A stretch of 64,000 nucleotides of DNA, taken from contig CP154954.1 in assembly GCA_039621445.1 (NCBI GenBank), positions 47,471,847-47,535,846 of the forward strand, read 5' to 3'. Source of the stretch: Euglena gracilis (lineage: Eukaryota > Euglenida > Euglenophyceae > Euglenales). The notes beneath the pieces were generated by a model. It was not told where the DNA came from and searched no databases. It was given only the letters and a program-made list of their open reading frames with translations. Both the position numbers and the translations under genes were made by a program. Below are positions 1 through 12,700 of the stretch, piece by piece. Each line of letters opens with the position of its first letter. Position 1 is the stretch's first letter.

Positions 1-556
1 AGACCCCCTCAACCACAATCAGGGACAGTAAGAAACACATCAAAATGTCAAATTTATTTTAATTTGATTTAATTAGAATTTAATTTTTGGGAAAGCCTAT
101 TCTGGAAGTCATGCAAATTCTCAATCAGGCCTCATTTAGTACGTTGCGGGAATTGTCGAAGGGAATTTTTTTGTGTTTCTGCGCGAACCAGCAAGGCATT
201 TCTTTCTGAAATTTTTCTGGAGCCCACGTTGGTCAAAAAAAATACCCCACTATCCCCCTGGAGCTTTCCAACAACAGAACAAGAAAAAGCAAGACCCCTG
301 CCTCATTCTGGGGGGTAGATTCAATGAGAACCCAAACCCATTTACCAACCCAAACCCATCACCACCGATTTTTTTTTGTGCATCATGAAATTTTCTTCTG
401 TGGAGGTTGTGTTAGGTTGGCTGGATCGAAACCTTGTGCTGAAGCTGTCACCCTGTAGGGGGGTCATTGTCCCTCTGGCAGCCTTTTAGCAACGTTACAT
501 TATGAAACATTTTTCGGCTGTGGAAATGTGTTTCAAGGTTTTAAAAAAAACATTTC
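1..556. other. No gene recognised (left edge)
   Basis: AT-rich DNA without a convincing exon. The longest open frame (173-388) has low-complexity composition and no recognisable motif. It could be intron or spacer of a gene that begins outside the window. Confidence 0.4.
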
Positions 557-1494
557 CATGTATACACCTATTGTACATAATATATATATTTCAGCCCTTG
601 GCTGGAAGATACAGTCAGTTCAAAAAGTCATGACCCAAGCTGGTTCAAAAAGTCATGACTCCTGAAAATTTCAAAAAAAATTTGTTCTCTTCCTTGCTAG
701 ACCCCTATGTCAGGCAATGGGTTGGCAGTGGTGGAGGAGGTACCTGGATGCTCTGTGTGTGCCACCCTGCAGACTGCACCCCTGCACTGCTGCGCTGTGC
801 ACGCCCGTGAGCTCCTTTTGACGCTGTGCCAGCACTCAGTGTTCTCCTCAAAATGCCAGAATCGCTCAGTGCAGCACATATGGGGATACACCGCAACCAA
901 GGTTCTGGTCAGCTCGGCGGTGGTCTCAAAATTGTGAGGAGGCACAGGCGGTCGAATTTATCGCCACAGTTCGCAGGATCCGATTATGGTTTGGTTCGGT
1001 TTGATTCGGTTTGTATTTATGGCTATGGTCCTTGGGTCGGGGGTTGTGATGATAACAGATGGGGAAGTTTGATGGATTTTTTTGCTTATTTTTGGTGCAC
1101 GGCGATAAATTTGGCGATAAATTCGACCGCCTGTGCCTCCTCACAATTTTGAGACCACCGCCGAGCTGACCAGAACCTTGGTTGCGGTGTATCCCCATAT
1201 GTGCTGCACCGAGCGATTCTGGCATTTTGAGGAGAACACTGAGTGCTTGGCACAGCGTCAAAAGGAGCTCACGGGCGTGCAGCAGCGCAGCAGTGCAGGG
1301 GTGCAGTCTGCAGGGTGGCACACACAGAGCATCCAGGTACCTCCTCCACCACTGCCAACCCATTGCCTGACATAGGGGTCTAGCAAGGAAGAGAACAAAA
1401 TTTTTTTGAAATTTTCAGGAGTCATGACTTTTTGAACCAGCTTGGGTCAGGACTTTTTGAACTGACTGTATATTATGTACAATGTGGATACATG
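557..1494. mobile_element. Foldback element with ~400-bp inverted arms
   Basis: The left arm (557-966) and right arm (1112-1494) are near-identical inverted copies around a ~145-bp centre. The outer ends (CATGTATAC... / ...GGATACATG) and the arm interiors both pair. The left arm carries a ~25-bp extra segment near 583-610. Open frames on both strands here are mirror images of each other and are not genes. No terminal duplication was identified. Confidence 0.85.
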
Positions 1495-1935
1495 TCATGT
1501 TCAAGTTGAGGGTGCACCGAATTGTGTTTTGCCTCAGAGTTAGAGTCAGGGTTAGGGTTTTGGTTATTGTAAGGATTAGGGTTAGGGTCAGGTGTTTTCG
1601 GCCAAAATTTGCCCTGGGTTTAGGCTAAAGTCAGGCTTAAAGTTGGGCCTAAATTTGGGCTTAACTTGGTCCAAAAACTGCCTCAGAACGGAAATGTGAA
1701 TCCTAACCCTAACCCTTGATGGTGAAAACGGCGAAGCTGACACCCACCAATGTGCTCATACAAGTGGGACCCACCCCAGGTCATACCACTGGGACCCCCC
1801 TCCCCCCGCTGGGAGGTCCCACAGGTTGCCATATATATTGTATTATATAAACATGTACATTATATTACATATACATGGATGGATATTGATCTGGATGTAT
1901 GATATAGATGCGTCTATAAAATCCTCATAAATTAT
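1495..1935. other. Spacer with telomere-like GGGTTA motifs
   Basis: No exon seen. Scattered GGGTTAGGGTT and CCCTAACCC words occur at 1550-1590 and 1700-1720, degenerate rather than arrayed. The rest is AT-rich spacer. Confidence 0.4.
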
Positions 1936-2099
1936 TTATGTATATATGGTATATGTTTATGTATATGTACATGTATATGTATATGTATATGTATATGTAC
2001 GCGTATACGTATATGAATATGTTTATGTATGTGTATGTGAATATGTGTATGTATATGTAATGTACATGTGTATGTGTATGTGTATGGGTATGTGTATGC

Positions 2100-2189
<90 letters not shown>

Positions 2190-2245
2190 TTTTGTGTGTG
2201 TATATGTATATGTATATGTACGTGTATATGAATATGTTTTTGTGC
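1936..2245. repeat. (TATATG)n hexanucleotide microsatellite
   Basis: About 300 bp of imperfect TATATG/TATGTG units, purest at 2100-2190. Periodic open frames in every phase on both strands are artefacts of the repeat. Confidence 0.95.
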
Positions 2246-3669
2246 AACGTATATGTGCAATTTTTATGTGCAATTTTTTTTTATGTATATGTGAATATGT
2301 GCTTATATTTTACAGTATATGTGTGTACGCATATATTCTTTTGTGTGTATATTAACCCCTAAATAGAAAACCCTCCAGGCTTTATGATCGGATGGGATGT
2401 TAAGGCCCTCGGGGTGGGCTTTGTATTGGGGGGGGGACAGCTTATATTTGGGTGACAACTGAAATCAGTTAAAAATTTATAGGTATAAAATATTTGACTG
2501 CACTTGAAGACAAAGAGGCCATCGAAAAAAGTGTCATTTTTCCCACGTCTCAATTTTACCAAGAGCACCATTTTTGCCCAAAATGGAGCATTTATTTTTT
2601 TTAAAAAAATAATTGTAATTTTCATGCATTTTTTTATTTTTATTTTTGCTTTGAATGGCACCATTGGTGGGTTTTACATTAGGGGGAGGGGTGTTTTTAT
2701 ATTTGTGTGGCAAAACGAAACGTCTTGGTTGGGGCTTTATATACAGGGGGGGGGGGGAGCCAATGCATCAAAATATTGTCAGATTTTGGTCTTGGGGAAA
2801 AATCGGGCGAGGAATTTTCCATTATTGAAGAAATTTTCCAGCGAAAATTGAAAAATTATCAGGACAACAAAAATGCAAAAAAAAAACCGATTTCACAAGA
2901 AATTTGCCAAATTGAAAAGCCCAAAAAACCTCAAAAAATTGCAGTATTTTTATTCAAAATGAAAATTTGCCCCGAGGGAGCCGAAAATTTTATCTAAGTC
3001 CTCTGAAGCAGGAAGTGCACAACCGGGGGAGCTTGTAAAGGATTTTGCATACAAATTGCAATTTTGGAGTTTCCCCCCTTTTTTTTGTCGCTTTTTTGAA
3101 GGGTCCGTGTTGCATTTCCCCCCCCTTTTTAATATATTTGGGGTGTTGTAATGACATTTGACCATATGCAGAATTTCGGGAATCTTTGCAAGGTACATTT
3201 CCCATTCAGATTTTCAGTCATCTTGTCTCTGAACCTTTATGAATTCCCGTGAAATTCCTCTCCTCTGTCCAGTTGAGTTCTGTTCATTTTTGTTCAGTGG
3301 ATTTCATAAATTGCTAAATTGGGGGATTAGATTTCAAGCACGAAGTTTTTTGTCAACTGATGTGAAAAGTGATCAAATCCCCCCACATACGCACAGAATG
3401 GGGCCACACTGTGCCCTGATAAGGTTAAAAAAAAATTAATTTATTTTCCATTTTTTGACGCTTTTGGTGTGTTGACTTCATGACCTTGATGCACAACTTT
3501 TAACACATCTCAACGTGGTGGGGTTTCCGGTGGGGTTTCTGGGCAAAGCCTGGACACCTCCAGAGTGGATTTATTGTGCGCCTTCTGTTGTTTTATTTTT
3601 TTGGTGAGAATTGGGTATTTTTTTGTGATGGGGCTTTTCGTTTAGTCCACCTTTTTTTTGGTGGCCCAG
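2246..3669. other. Spacer or intron, no exon recognised
   Basis: AT-rich DNA with short G-runs (2430-2440, 2746-2757) and poly-T runs. Open frames are lysine- or phenylalanine-rich and lack motifs. The first convincing exon follows at 3670. Confidence 0.4.
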
Positions 3670-3784
3670 GCTGACTTGATGAAAGCGTACCGGGCTGCGT
3701 TAGAAGAGCGCCGCCAGTTCCTCAAGGAAATCAGTGTCGTGGAGCAGGATCTTACTGAGGATGATTTCTTGGATCTGCAGCAAG
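3670..3784 (+). CDS. Gene A exon: helix leading into EF-hand 1
   Basis: The acceptor is T-rich and ends GTGGCCCAG; the donor is G|GTCAAA. The exon is entered in phase 0 and left in phase 1. It encodes a helix ending LTEDDFLDLQQ, closely resembling the calmodulin opening (LTEEQ...), and joins in frame to the loop in the 7450 exon. Confidence 0.7.
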
Positions 3785-6700
3785 GTCAAAACCCCCTCCC
3801 AAGTGTCACCCCACCCAGAGTTTATAGCCCCCCTTCCCAAATGATTTTACAGTGCCCTTAACTCTTTGCGTGCCCAAATGTCTTTGCAGGAGGGAAGGCC
3901 GAAAGAGATTCGCCCAAAATAATTTTGCCCCCCTTTCACAAAAAAAAGGGAGGAAATGCGGCAAATCGATCCATCAATGGGTTAGGGTGTGATTTGCCCC
4001 AATAACTTTGCACGGGTAGGGGCCAAAGAGATCGGTCCACTAATTTTGCAGGGGGGCAAAATTATTTGGGAGGTTGGATTTTTTTTGGACCGGATTCAAG
4101 ATCCTCATGGGGCAGCCTTACGTTTGGCAGGGGTTTGTGTTTTGTGTGGCAAATCAAATTTTCCGCGACCAACACAAACGTAACCCCCACAAATAGCCAG
4201 GGTGCCAAAATTACTGGAACAATCTTTTTCACCTCCCCCCGCCAGGTTATTTGGGCATTGTTTCAGGAGCAGGGAGATATTCCGGTCCGGAATAAACCGG
4301 AATAAACCGGAAATGTTTTTTTTTTTTTTTTTTTGAAATTATGTTTTTTTTTTTTTTTTCTTTTGATTTTTTGTCTTTTTTGTTTTTGAAAATTTTTTGT
4401 TTTTAAATTTTTTTTTTTTTTTTTTTTTTTTTGAACCGGAATAACCCGGAATAACCGGAATAAAAGTGCCAGCCAATGGCTTGAAAATTCTGCAAGACAC
4501 AAAGGCAATGATGGTGAAGTTTGACATCTTTTCAGGTTTCAAAACCACAAGAGCAACAAAAGAGCGCAAGCGTAGCACAATCGGCATTTGATATCAGGAG
4601 CACATTTTTACTTTGCCTGTTTCTCCCCCTGGATGAATGCATTTTTTGTTTGGATTTTATCCCCACTTGTGGGGGCTGCACTTAGTGAATATTTGTCCCT
4701 GAGTTCTTTCCAAAGGTACATGAATTGGGACAATATCAACTGATTTTTGGGGGCAGGGATACCATTCAGGTTGTATTTTAGTCGGGTGCCGACCCCACCC
4801 CGGGGGGGAGGGGGTGCCTGCCTGGGCAGGCACCCCAAGGCACTCCAAATCCGGGCCCCCCCCGGGGGGGGCACACGGCCAAAAGTGCCCTAGCACAGAC
4901 CCGGCGCCAAAGGCGCCGGGGAGCCAAAAATGGCCTATTTTCAAAGGAATGTGCTTGAGCACAGGCCCAAATCCGACCCCCCCGGGGGGGGGGGGTAGTG
5001 CCTGCCTGGGCAGGCACTCATAGGCACTCCGGACCCCCCCCCGGGGTTGGTAAATAACAGCCTGATCCCATTGGACAAAGCGAATCATCCTTCAATCAGG
5101 GGGCAATAACACTCTTAGGCGGCCCAACTCGCATTTAAGGTTTTGATTTTTGCATTGCGCAACGTTGCACTCTGTTAGAACCCGGCGGTCAAACCCACCC
5201 TTTGGGCCCTCTGGTTCCGCGGGGACCCTGCACGGTGGCACGTGCATCATTTGCAGTTATTGGGACCCAGGACACAGACCCCTTTGGTGTTTTTAAGCCG
5301 GTGCTCCATTTTAAAAAGGTTCAAAACCCCGGGTTTGAACGCCGGGACGCGTGAATTTTCCCAAAAAAGGGCCAACACCCCTGTTGTGTCTCCCTCATTT
5401 TTGAAGCCTTGACTGTGTTCCCATGATGGTGCAGCACAGGCCAGGTGACTTTTGGGCCATTTTGTTAGTTTTTTAGGCTCTGTGATCTGTCCGTGAAGGT
5501 TTGCCTGCTGAGGTGTCCGCTTCGGCACAACAGCTAATTTGGAATTTTAATAATTGTATTTCTATTGTGCCGTGGCGCAATATAACTCTTAAATTTTCAT
5601 TCTACATGAGCGTGCCCAATTTGCGGATGCGCAATAAAACCATATTTTTATTGCGCAAGTGCGCAATGATCCCCCACATCAGAATTACAAAAAATTAGAA
5701 GCATTGTGCCAAAGCGCAATGTGTTTTATGTTTTGTAATGAAAAAAAATGTTGTGCCATGGCGCAACTGCGCAATGGAGTTCTCTCGTTTCATTATCCGG
5801 CGCTTTGGGGTCATGCACACTGGTCCCGTGAACCGTGTGCCTGGACAACGTGGAGTTCCAACTCGTTACTTCCGTCCCCAGGCCCTAGGGGTGTAGGGAG
5901 ACATTAATTCGGATTGTCCTGAACCTCAGGCCTCGGTGTTCGAAAACAGAACTTTTTTGCAACATTGCGTGCCGGCGCAATTATACACTTTCAAAGCTAA
6001 GTGCGAGTTAGGCCGCCTAAGACATTCGGCGGGACATTTTTGTGAAGAAAAATATAGCACTGCCTCAAGAGAAAACCCCGAGCGCCAATTTTCATCGGCT
6101 TGTTTTTCCGGAAAAGGCCGGGGTCTGCTGTGGTGTGCAGACCCGCGTCACCAAGTGCGGAGTGACCACTTGGCGGGGCGGGGCAACCAAGGAATGCATC
6201 CCTATTCCTGAAGCCCGGGTGAGCGCCTCGGCCAAATTGTACTTCAAAAAAATCCAAAGTCCATTCAGACAGAAATTGACTGGAATAAACCAGAATAAAT
6301 TCCGGAATAAACCGGAATAACCCGGAATAAACCGGAATAAGACCCCGTAATAAAATTTTCGGCCGACCGAATATCTCCCTGCCCCTGATTATTTTCAGTC
6401 GTAAGGATTTTTGCCTTAAAAGGGGGGTTTACTGGAACCATATTTTTTTGGCTTGCCCCCCGCCAGTTTGCCAGCAGCAAGGGCCCCTCCAGGTTATTGG
6501 GGGGGGGGGTTGTTTTCTAATACAGTTTTGCCCCATCCAGCCCAAATTTCGCTATTTTCAAACAAAATTCCGGCAGGCGACCATTTTTGGACCAAAGCTG
6601 TCAAATTCATGGCCTAAACTGTGGACTCCTGGTGAGGGAGGGGCTCTTCTATCCACATCCTGCTCTTGTAGTGGCACTCTAATGTTTGGGCTGTTATGCT

Positions 6701-9700
6701 GTGTTATCTCCCCCGAAGGGGGCGGGAAACATTCTAAACATCCCACCCCTTTTCCTGATATATCTGTGATTGGGTTTCCAGAACCGTGATCCCCCCGGTT
6801 CTTTTGGACGTGGCAATTGGCTGGTGTTTTTTTTTCTTTCCTCGGAAAAATCCTGCTTTTGACGTTTTATGGCAATGTACAGCCTTGCTCCCACATTTGT
6901 TCCCATATTCTCCAGAGCTGGGAAAAGCATCGCTGAACAAACAGACCAGTTGTTTTGTTTCAAGGGGACGACCATTTTGTTGTGTTGTTTTTTTTGTGTT
7001 CTTTGAACATTTTTCATGTTTTGACCAAATTTATCTTTTTTTTGGATTTTCCTACATTTTTTTTTGTGTTTTGCTGGGAGATGAAGCAATTTTGTGCCGA
7101 TTTTAAAGATTGTATTTTTGGAAGAAGCAGCTCTACAACTTGAAGGAAACAGGAAATTGCTTTTTTGTGACCTCAACCTCCCAGAAATGCATGCAGTTGC
7201 TTCTTTTTTTGTGTGTTTTTTCTCTTTCGAATTTTTTTTGGCTCAATTTTTGTTTGGAAAAATGGTAGGCAGAAGTTTGGGAATTACCCAAATTTTTATC
7301 CTGTAATGGGCAATCTCAAAGACAATTCAGATTTTTGGTTACAATGACGTTCCTGGTTGTGAGGAATGCCGCATTTATGATCCTCCATGTCGCCTGCATC
7401 TGCCCACATCTGGTGGCGACATCCACACAGACCGTCCCAATGCTTTCAGGGTTCTGCGAACTCGACGTGCGGAATTGTGGGCGCATTTCGGTGGATGAAC
7501 TTGCTGCAGCAGGCGAGGTGTGGGTTTTTCTTGGCATGGCATTCTGAAGCCTGTTTGTGCCGAGCGTATTTCTCAACATTTCGGCACGCATTCAACGTGT
7601 GCATGATCCAATGGGTTCTATTCCAGCAGCCATGATGGAAAGTTTATTTGTTGTCAGTGTGCCTCTAAAGAAGTTTTTTTTTTGGCTTCACAACCACCGC
7701 GGAACAATTATTGCAACCGATTTTCTGCGACAGACTTCTTGTTGTGCCCGTCTGCACCGCACCAACTTTGAAATGTGCACCACAACTGCCGCTCAATTTT
7801 TTTTATTTGCTGCTTTTCACTTTGCATTTCTATGCATTTGTTCGGGAGGGCGAGGGTGCTACTGTGGTGTGCTTTTTGTTTTGACAAGAGCCTAGGTGGG
7901 AACCATTGTCATCCCATTATATTTGCATCCACGGGTTTTCTTAAGGACTCCAGCCAGCTGACTGGAAAATAGCTCCGGGCTGGAAAACAGGTCCTGGTTG
8001 GACCCCCCCCCCTGAGGGGGGGGGTCCAAGGTCCACTCGACTGGCAGCTAGACCCAGTTGGTACCCCGAAAATAAGCAAAAAAGTCCAATTTTAGGTAAA
8101 TTGGTAGTTTGGAATTTTCAGCCAAATTTTGGAGATGAAAACCCAAACCCCCCTCAAAAATACTATTTTGCAAAAAAAATGCGGCACATTGTGCACATTC
8201 TTTTTTGGGGGGGTCCAGCCCCAGTTTTATTTAAGCGGACCCCTCAGGGGCAGATCTGCAGCCTGGCTGGCTGACTAAGCCTGGCTGACTAATGATCACT
8301 GCGGAAAACACTTGCGCTGCGACTGCAATGAAAAAAAATGTGTCAAATGTTTTGTGCCACCTCCGCTTCAGCAATAAATTATTGCCGTTGCGGAAAATCC
8401 ACTGACCACGGGACCATCCATGGAATTTCAAATTTGAACAGAATTCTTAGAGAAAAACTTTAAACCCCTTTAGAAACCTTTGAAACCCCCTTAAAAAACC
8501 ATAAAAATGCCTCAGAGAACTTTGAAATATTTGCAATTTTTTGCGCAGGTGTCACGGCACAAAAAATTATAAGGGCGATCTGGGCATCGAACAGGGTCCA
8601 AATAATAATAATATATAATATAATATAATAATATATCTAAACTATAATAATAATATTTGGGCCCCCATTGTTTGAGTTTGGGTGGATAGACAATGTCCCA
8701 GCGATGCCAGCTAGTTTTTGCTGAGGTTTTGCCACTTCACCTTTTCTCAGTTGAAGAAAGATTTTGTCCGAGTTATTTCTTAAGCCTTTTTTAATGTTTT
8801 TAAAGGGTTTTAAGGTCTTAAAAAAATAAGCGTGCTCGGCGCACACGACACGCGTGGTCGTATGGTGGAAAGGTGTGGCTTTGCTTGTGGTTGGGGGTGG
8901 GGGACGTTCTGCTCCTTTCTGCCGCGCAGGAGATTGCGGGGCGGACTTTCACGGTGGAGATGTTCCGTGCTGCCGCCCGCTCCCGGGACGACTCCGTCAG
9001 CCTGGCGGAGGTGATCGCAGTGCTGTTCCCCCACTTCTCCCCGCACCTCATCGACCTCTTCCTGCGCATGGCGGGGAACGAGCCCCCCCACCCCGACTAC
9101 CCCCCGCCGCCTCAAGTACCACCTTTCTGCCTCCTTTTCTGTCGTGCACCAATCATTCAATTATCTTCAACCCAAATCAAGTGATTCAATTTTATTATTT
9201 AACAAAGAATAATATAAAATCAGTTGATTTTTTAAAAAATCAATTGATAATTGTTGATTGTTCATTGTTAAATTTATTATTTACTTTCTTAAAGTATTAT
9301 TACTTATTTTCTCATATGCGGCTTTTCATCCCAAATTGTTGTCATCTGTGGGTGGAGCCGGCTGGTTGCAGCCCAGAGGAACGGTTGTTCATGACAAGGC
9401 CAAAGCCGGAGGCCGTGGTGCACCGTGGGATTTGTGTGATCTGTGGAGACAAACGGGGGGCTGTTGGTTCACAGGAAGTGGCCCAGCCGCTGGAAGAGTT
9501 CCAGATCAACCCGGCGGCCATTATGCTGTCGCGCGAGGAGTTCCTGGCCCTCCGGATGGGCTACGAGAAAGTGGTCCGTGGTGCCGGGGCTGCAGTTTGG
9601 AGGGCAACACATCAACTGCAATAGAAGCCAATGCCTTTTACCAGGAAGCACATTTTCTCTGAATCTTTCCGCAATTTTTTTGTGATGAGGTTTTCTTCTC

Positions 9701-12700
9701 TCACGGTGAGATTATATATGTTTCATAGTTTGTTTTCAGATTTTTATGCAGGTTTTGCAGAGTGCCTGCTGTCTGTTATTTGTTTGCGCATTTCACCCAC
9801 CCTCTGTCTTTGATTTATCCGATCAGTTCCAATCTGTGCGCTGCAATTGTGGCACCCCGCCCTTCGCCCAGCGGTGCTGCATCCCCCTCCCACTGCACGG
9901 TATCGCTTGCGGCTGCCAGCGTTGGTTGCGGCTGGGGAAACCATAGCTGGCAATCGCTTCACCCGAAAAATTCTCAGGCCCTCCCCACTTCGATCTTCCT
10001 GATTTCTGAAGGTTGGGACGGAGGGGGAGGGGAGGTGGGTGGGTCCCCCCCGGGGGGGGGGGGGCGAGTGGGTACCCTTGCAAAAGGTTTTTATTGTTTC
10101 CTTTTGCGCACAAAGTTCCAGACAAATAAATTTTCGAACCCCTAAATTAACCCCCAAAGTGGTTTCCCACCGACTTAGGCGGCCTAACTCGCACTTAAGG
10201 TTTTGATTTTTAGCTTGCGCTTTCGCGCAAATTTTCGATCTTTTTGAAACCCGGCGGTAGAACCCACCCTTTTGATCCTCTGGTTCCGCGGAGACCCTCC
10301 ACGGTGGCGTGTGCATCATTTGCCAATTTTGGGACGTGGGGAACAGGCCCAATTTTGGTGTTTTTCAGCCTGTGCACCATTTTGAAAAAGGGTCAAAACC
10401 CTGGGTTTGACTGCCGGGACACGTGAATTTTCCCCCCAAAAAAGTGCCAAAACCCCCGTTGCGAGTCCCTTGTTTTTGAAGCTTTGACAGTGTTCGCCGG
10501 ATGGTGCCACACAGGCTGGGCGACATTTGGCCCTTTTTGTTGCTTTTTTTAGGCTCTGCGATTTGCGTCTGAAGGGTTGCCTGCTGAGGCATCCAGAGGG
10601 TGGACTCTACATACACGTTGTGAAAAGTTGGAAAAACCGGCATGTCACAGAGTTGTGATCCCTGGGTGCTTGAAGCGTGAGGAGCGGTACAGCGGGAACC
10701 ACCCAGGTGGGGGGGGGGTTGGGGGGATTGAGGGCAAGCCCATGGACCTGTCCCAACGTCTGGTGAGCAACGCCAGGCCCCACACTGCCGGGCACAGAAG
10801 GCAATGTTTTTGGACATTTGCGCTTAAGCGCAAAATTTTTAACTTGCGCTTAAGCGCAAGTTAAAACAAAAGCCCCTGAGCTTATGGGAGTCCCTCTGAT
10901 GTGTTACGGTGTGTCGGGGGCCCCTCTCTGCATGGCCAGTGTGCAGGCTTGGTGAGGAAATGCAATGCAGTGTGTGGGTGTGTGTGTGTGTGTGTGTGTG
11001 ATTGAGTGTTTGTGTGTGTGTGTGCCCACGCGCGTGTGCATGTGTGTGTGTGTGTGTGTGTGTGCAGGACGGTCTTCAAGGGATGGGGATAATTATTTTT
11101 CCTTGGGCTTAAGCAGCCAAACATGCAATTGGGCCTTGGCATGTCGTCTTGCACAACTGCGCAAAATCCCCACTTCTCGAGATTTGGGTTGGGTTTTTGA
11201 ACTGCTGGTGGCACGCCGCCTTGCCCCCATTGTCCGGGGGTGAAGCCTGGGGGGAGAGACAAAATTTTGGTGTTTTTGGTCCTCTCATGACACCAAGAAT
11301 GGCACCAATTTTCTTTCCCACAGGTTTCATCCCCAGGAAATGAGAAATTACCCAAACCCCTGATCTTGTCCGCCCACATTTCCTGAGTGGCAACCAGATA
11401 TATATTTTTTTTAGGTTTGGGTCAGGCTGAATTCCTCCCCCCTCCGGAGGGGGATTTTCTCCTTTTTCGATGCGAAGCGCCGGAATGATCTGTCGGACCC
11501 AAAATTGACCCCAAAAGCGGGTCCCCCAGCCCCCCCCCCCCCCCTGGGGGGGGAGAGGGACAGGTGAACCAGCATCAGATTGTGCTCTGGAGGTCTGAGG
11601 TCGGGTGACAGATCCTCCGCTTTACAAGGAGCCTTTTCACACACCTTTACTGGTAGAAATGGACTGTCAGATAACTCCATTTCTGGTGGATGGGGGGGGG
11701 GATGAGACTGCAGCAGGACCCCCGGACCCCTTTCCTGGGGGGGGGGGGCAGCCAGCACCTTTTTTTCCAGCCAGCAGTTTTGTTTGTTCAGCCGGTCGAC
11801 TTCACTTGTTCTTGTGAGTGTCTCATTTGTCCAGTCACGCAAAGTGGACCACTTGAATAGTTCGTTTGTGCAGTCGTGCAGAGCAGAGTGCAAACACAGC
11901 ATCCATGAAGTCGACGTGTTGTGCAGCATTAAAGCGAGCCAAGGTTTCACAGTATGTTTTCCCTTGTACATATCAGGTGATTTGTGGCTGCTTTTAAAAA
12001 AAAAACGGGGGATGGTCGAAGGATGCCGGAACTCCCTGATGTTGATCTGTTTTGCTCAGCAATGTCCATTCACTGCCCATTTTTCCTTCTTACTTTCAGG
12101 TGAATGTGCTGGGACGGCAGATTTTTTCCCCACGTTTTGTTTTCTTGGGCCGCCCTGTGTGTATCGCGCGTATGCGCCTTTTTGTGTACGTATGTGCGGG
12201 TGTGTCTGCCTGTCTGTCTGTCTGTGTGTGAATGGGTGGGTAGTGGATGGGTTTGGTTCTTTGTGGTTCAGCACCACCTCCCTTTCGAGGAAAGCCCCAC
12301 CCCCGGGTGGCCTGCTGCCGTTTGCCGAAACACTCGTCCAGCACGGCCACAACGGCGCCATCTCGTTCCTCGACATCCTGCGTGCCTGGATGCCCTCTGT
12401 CCCGGAGCAGGTCCGCCTTCCTTTCTCTCCGTCCCCCTTCCCTCCTCTGGCCCATATCCGACAACAAGCTCCCCCGGCTCCAAAACAGGAATTCGGACGT
12501 CCCGGTGCCTGTCAGCAACCCCCCTTCGCTTTCTCTGCGGTGCTGTGCTTTGAGACAGACGGCCGGCCGGCTGGCAACCGCTCTGCAGACCCCAGTTAAG
12601 GCCAGCCCCACTTTCGGACTTCACCCACGAAAGTCGGGGTCCGGCGCCGAAGAAACACAGCGGGGTTATCCCCCTCCCCCTGACGCAGGTGCTGCGGGCC

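Larger units (their letters stand above)
3785..7449. other. Gene A intron crowded with elements
   Basis: This intron holds T-tracts (4318-4432), CCGGAATAA repeats (4280-4310, 4436-4466, 6287-6342), the A-family element 4767-5064 and a TTAGGCGGCC foldback (5112-6022). The outer ends at 4264 and 6387 pair as CAGG-GCAGGGAGATATTC inverted repeats. Confidence 0.6.

Noticed and set aside
1925-2362. Long open frames of alternating H/I or Y/V residues
   Set aside because: They are translations of the TATATG microsatellite. The same applies to frames over 19117-19371, 23870-24245, 36689-37247 and 41523-41849.
6117-6219. Cysteine-rich exon candidate (VCCGVQTRVTKCGVTTWRGG, GTGAGC donor) resembling a thrombospondin type 1 fragment
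   Set aside because: It cannot be spliced between the 3670 and 7450 exons without a stop, while those two join perfectly without it. Only a short partial motif is present.
10882-11379. 165-residue minus-strand frame
   Set aside because: It contains a histidine/threonine run from the TG microsatellite and no coding signature. It overlaps gene A intron repeats.
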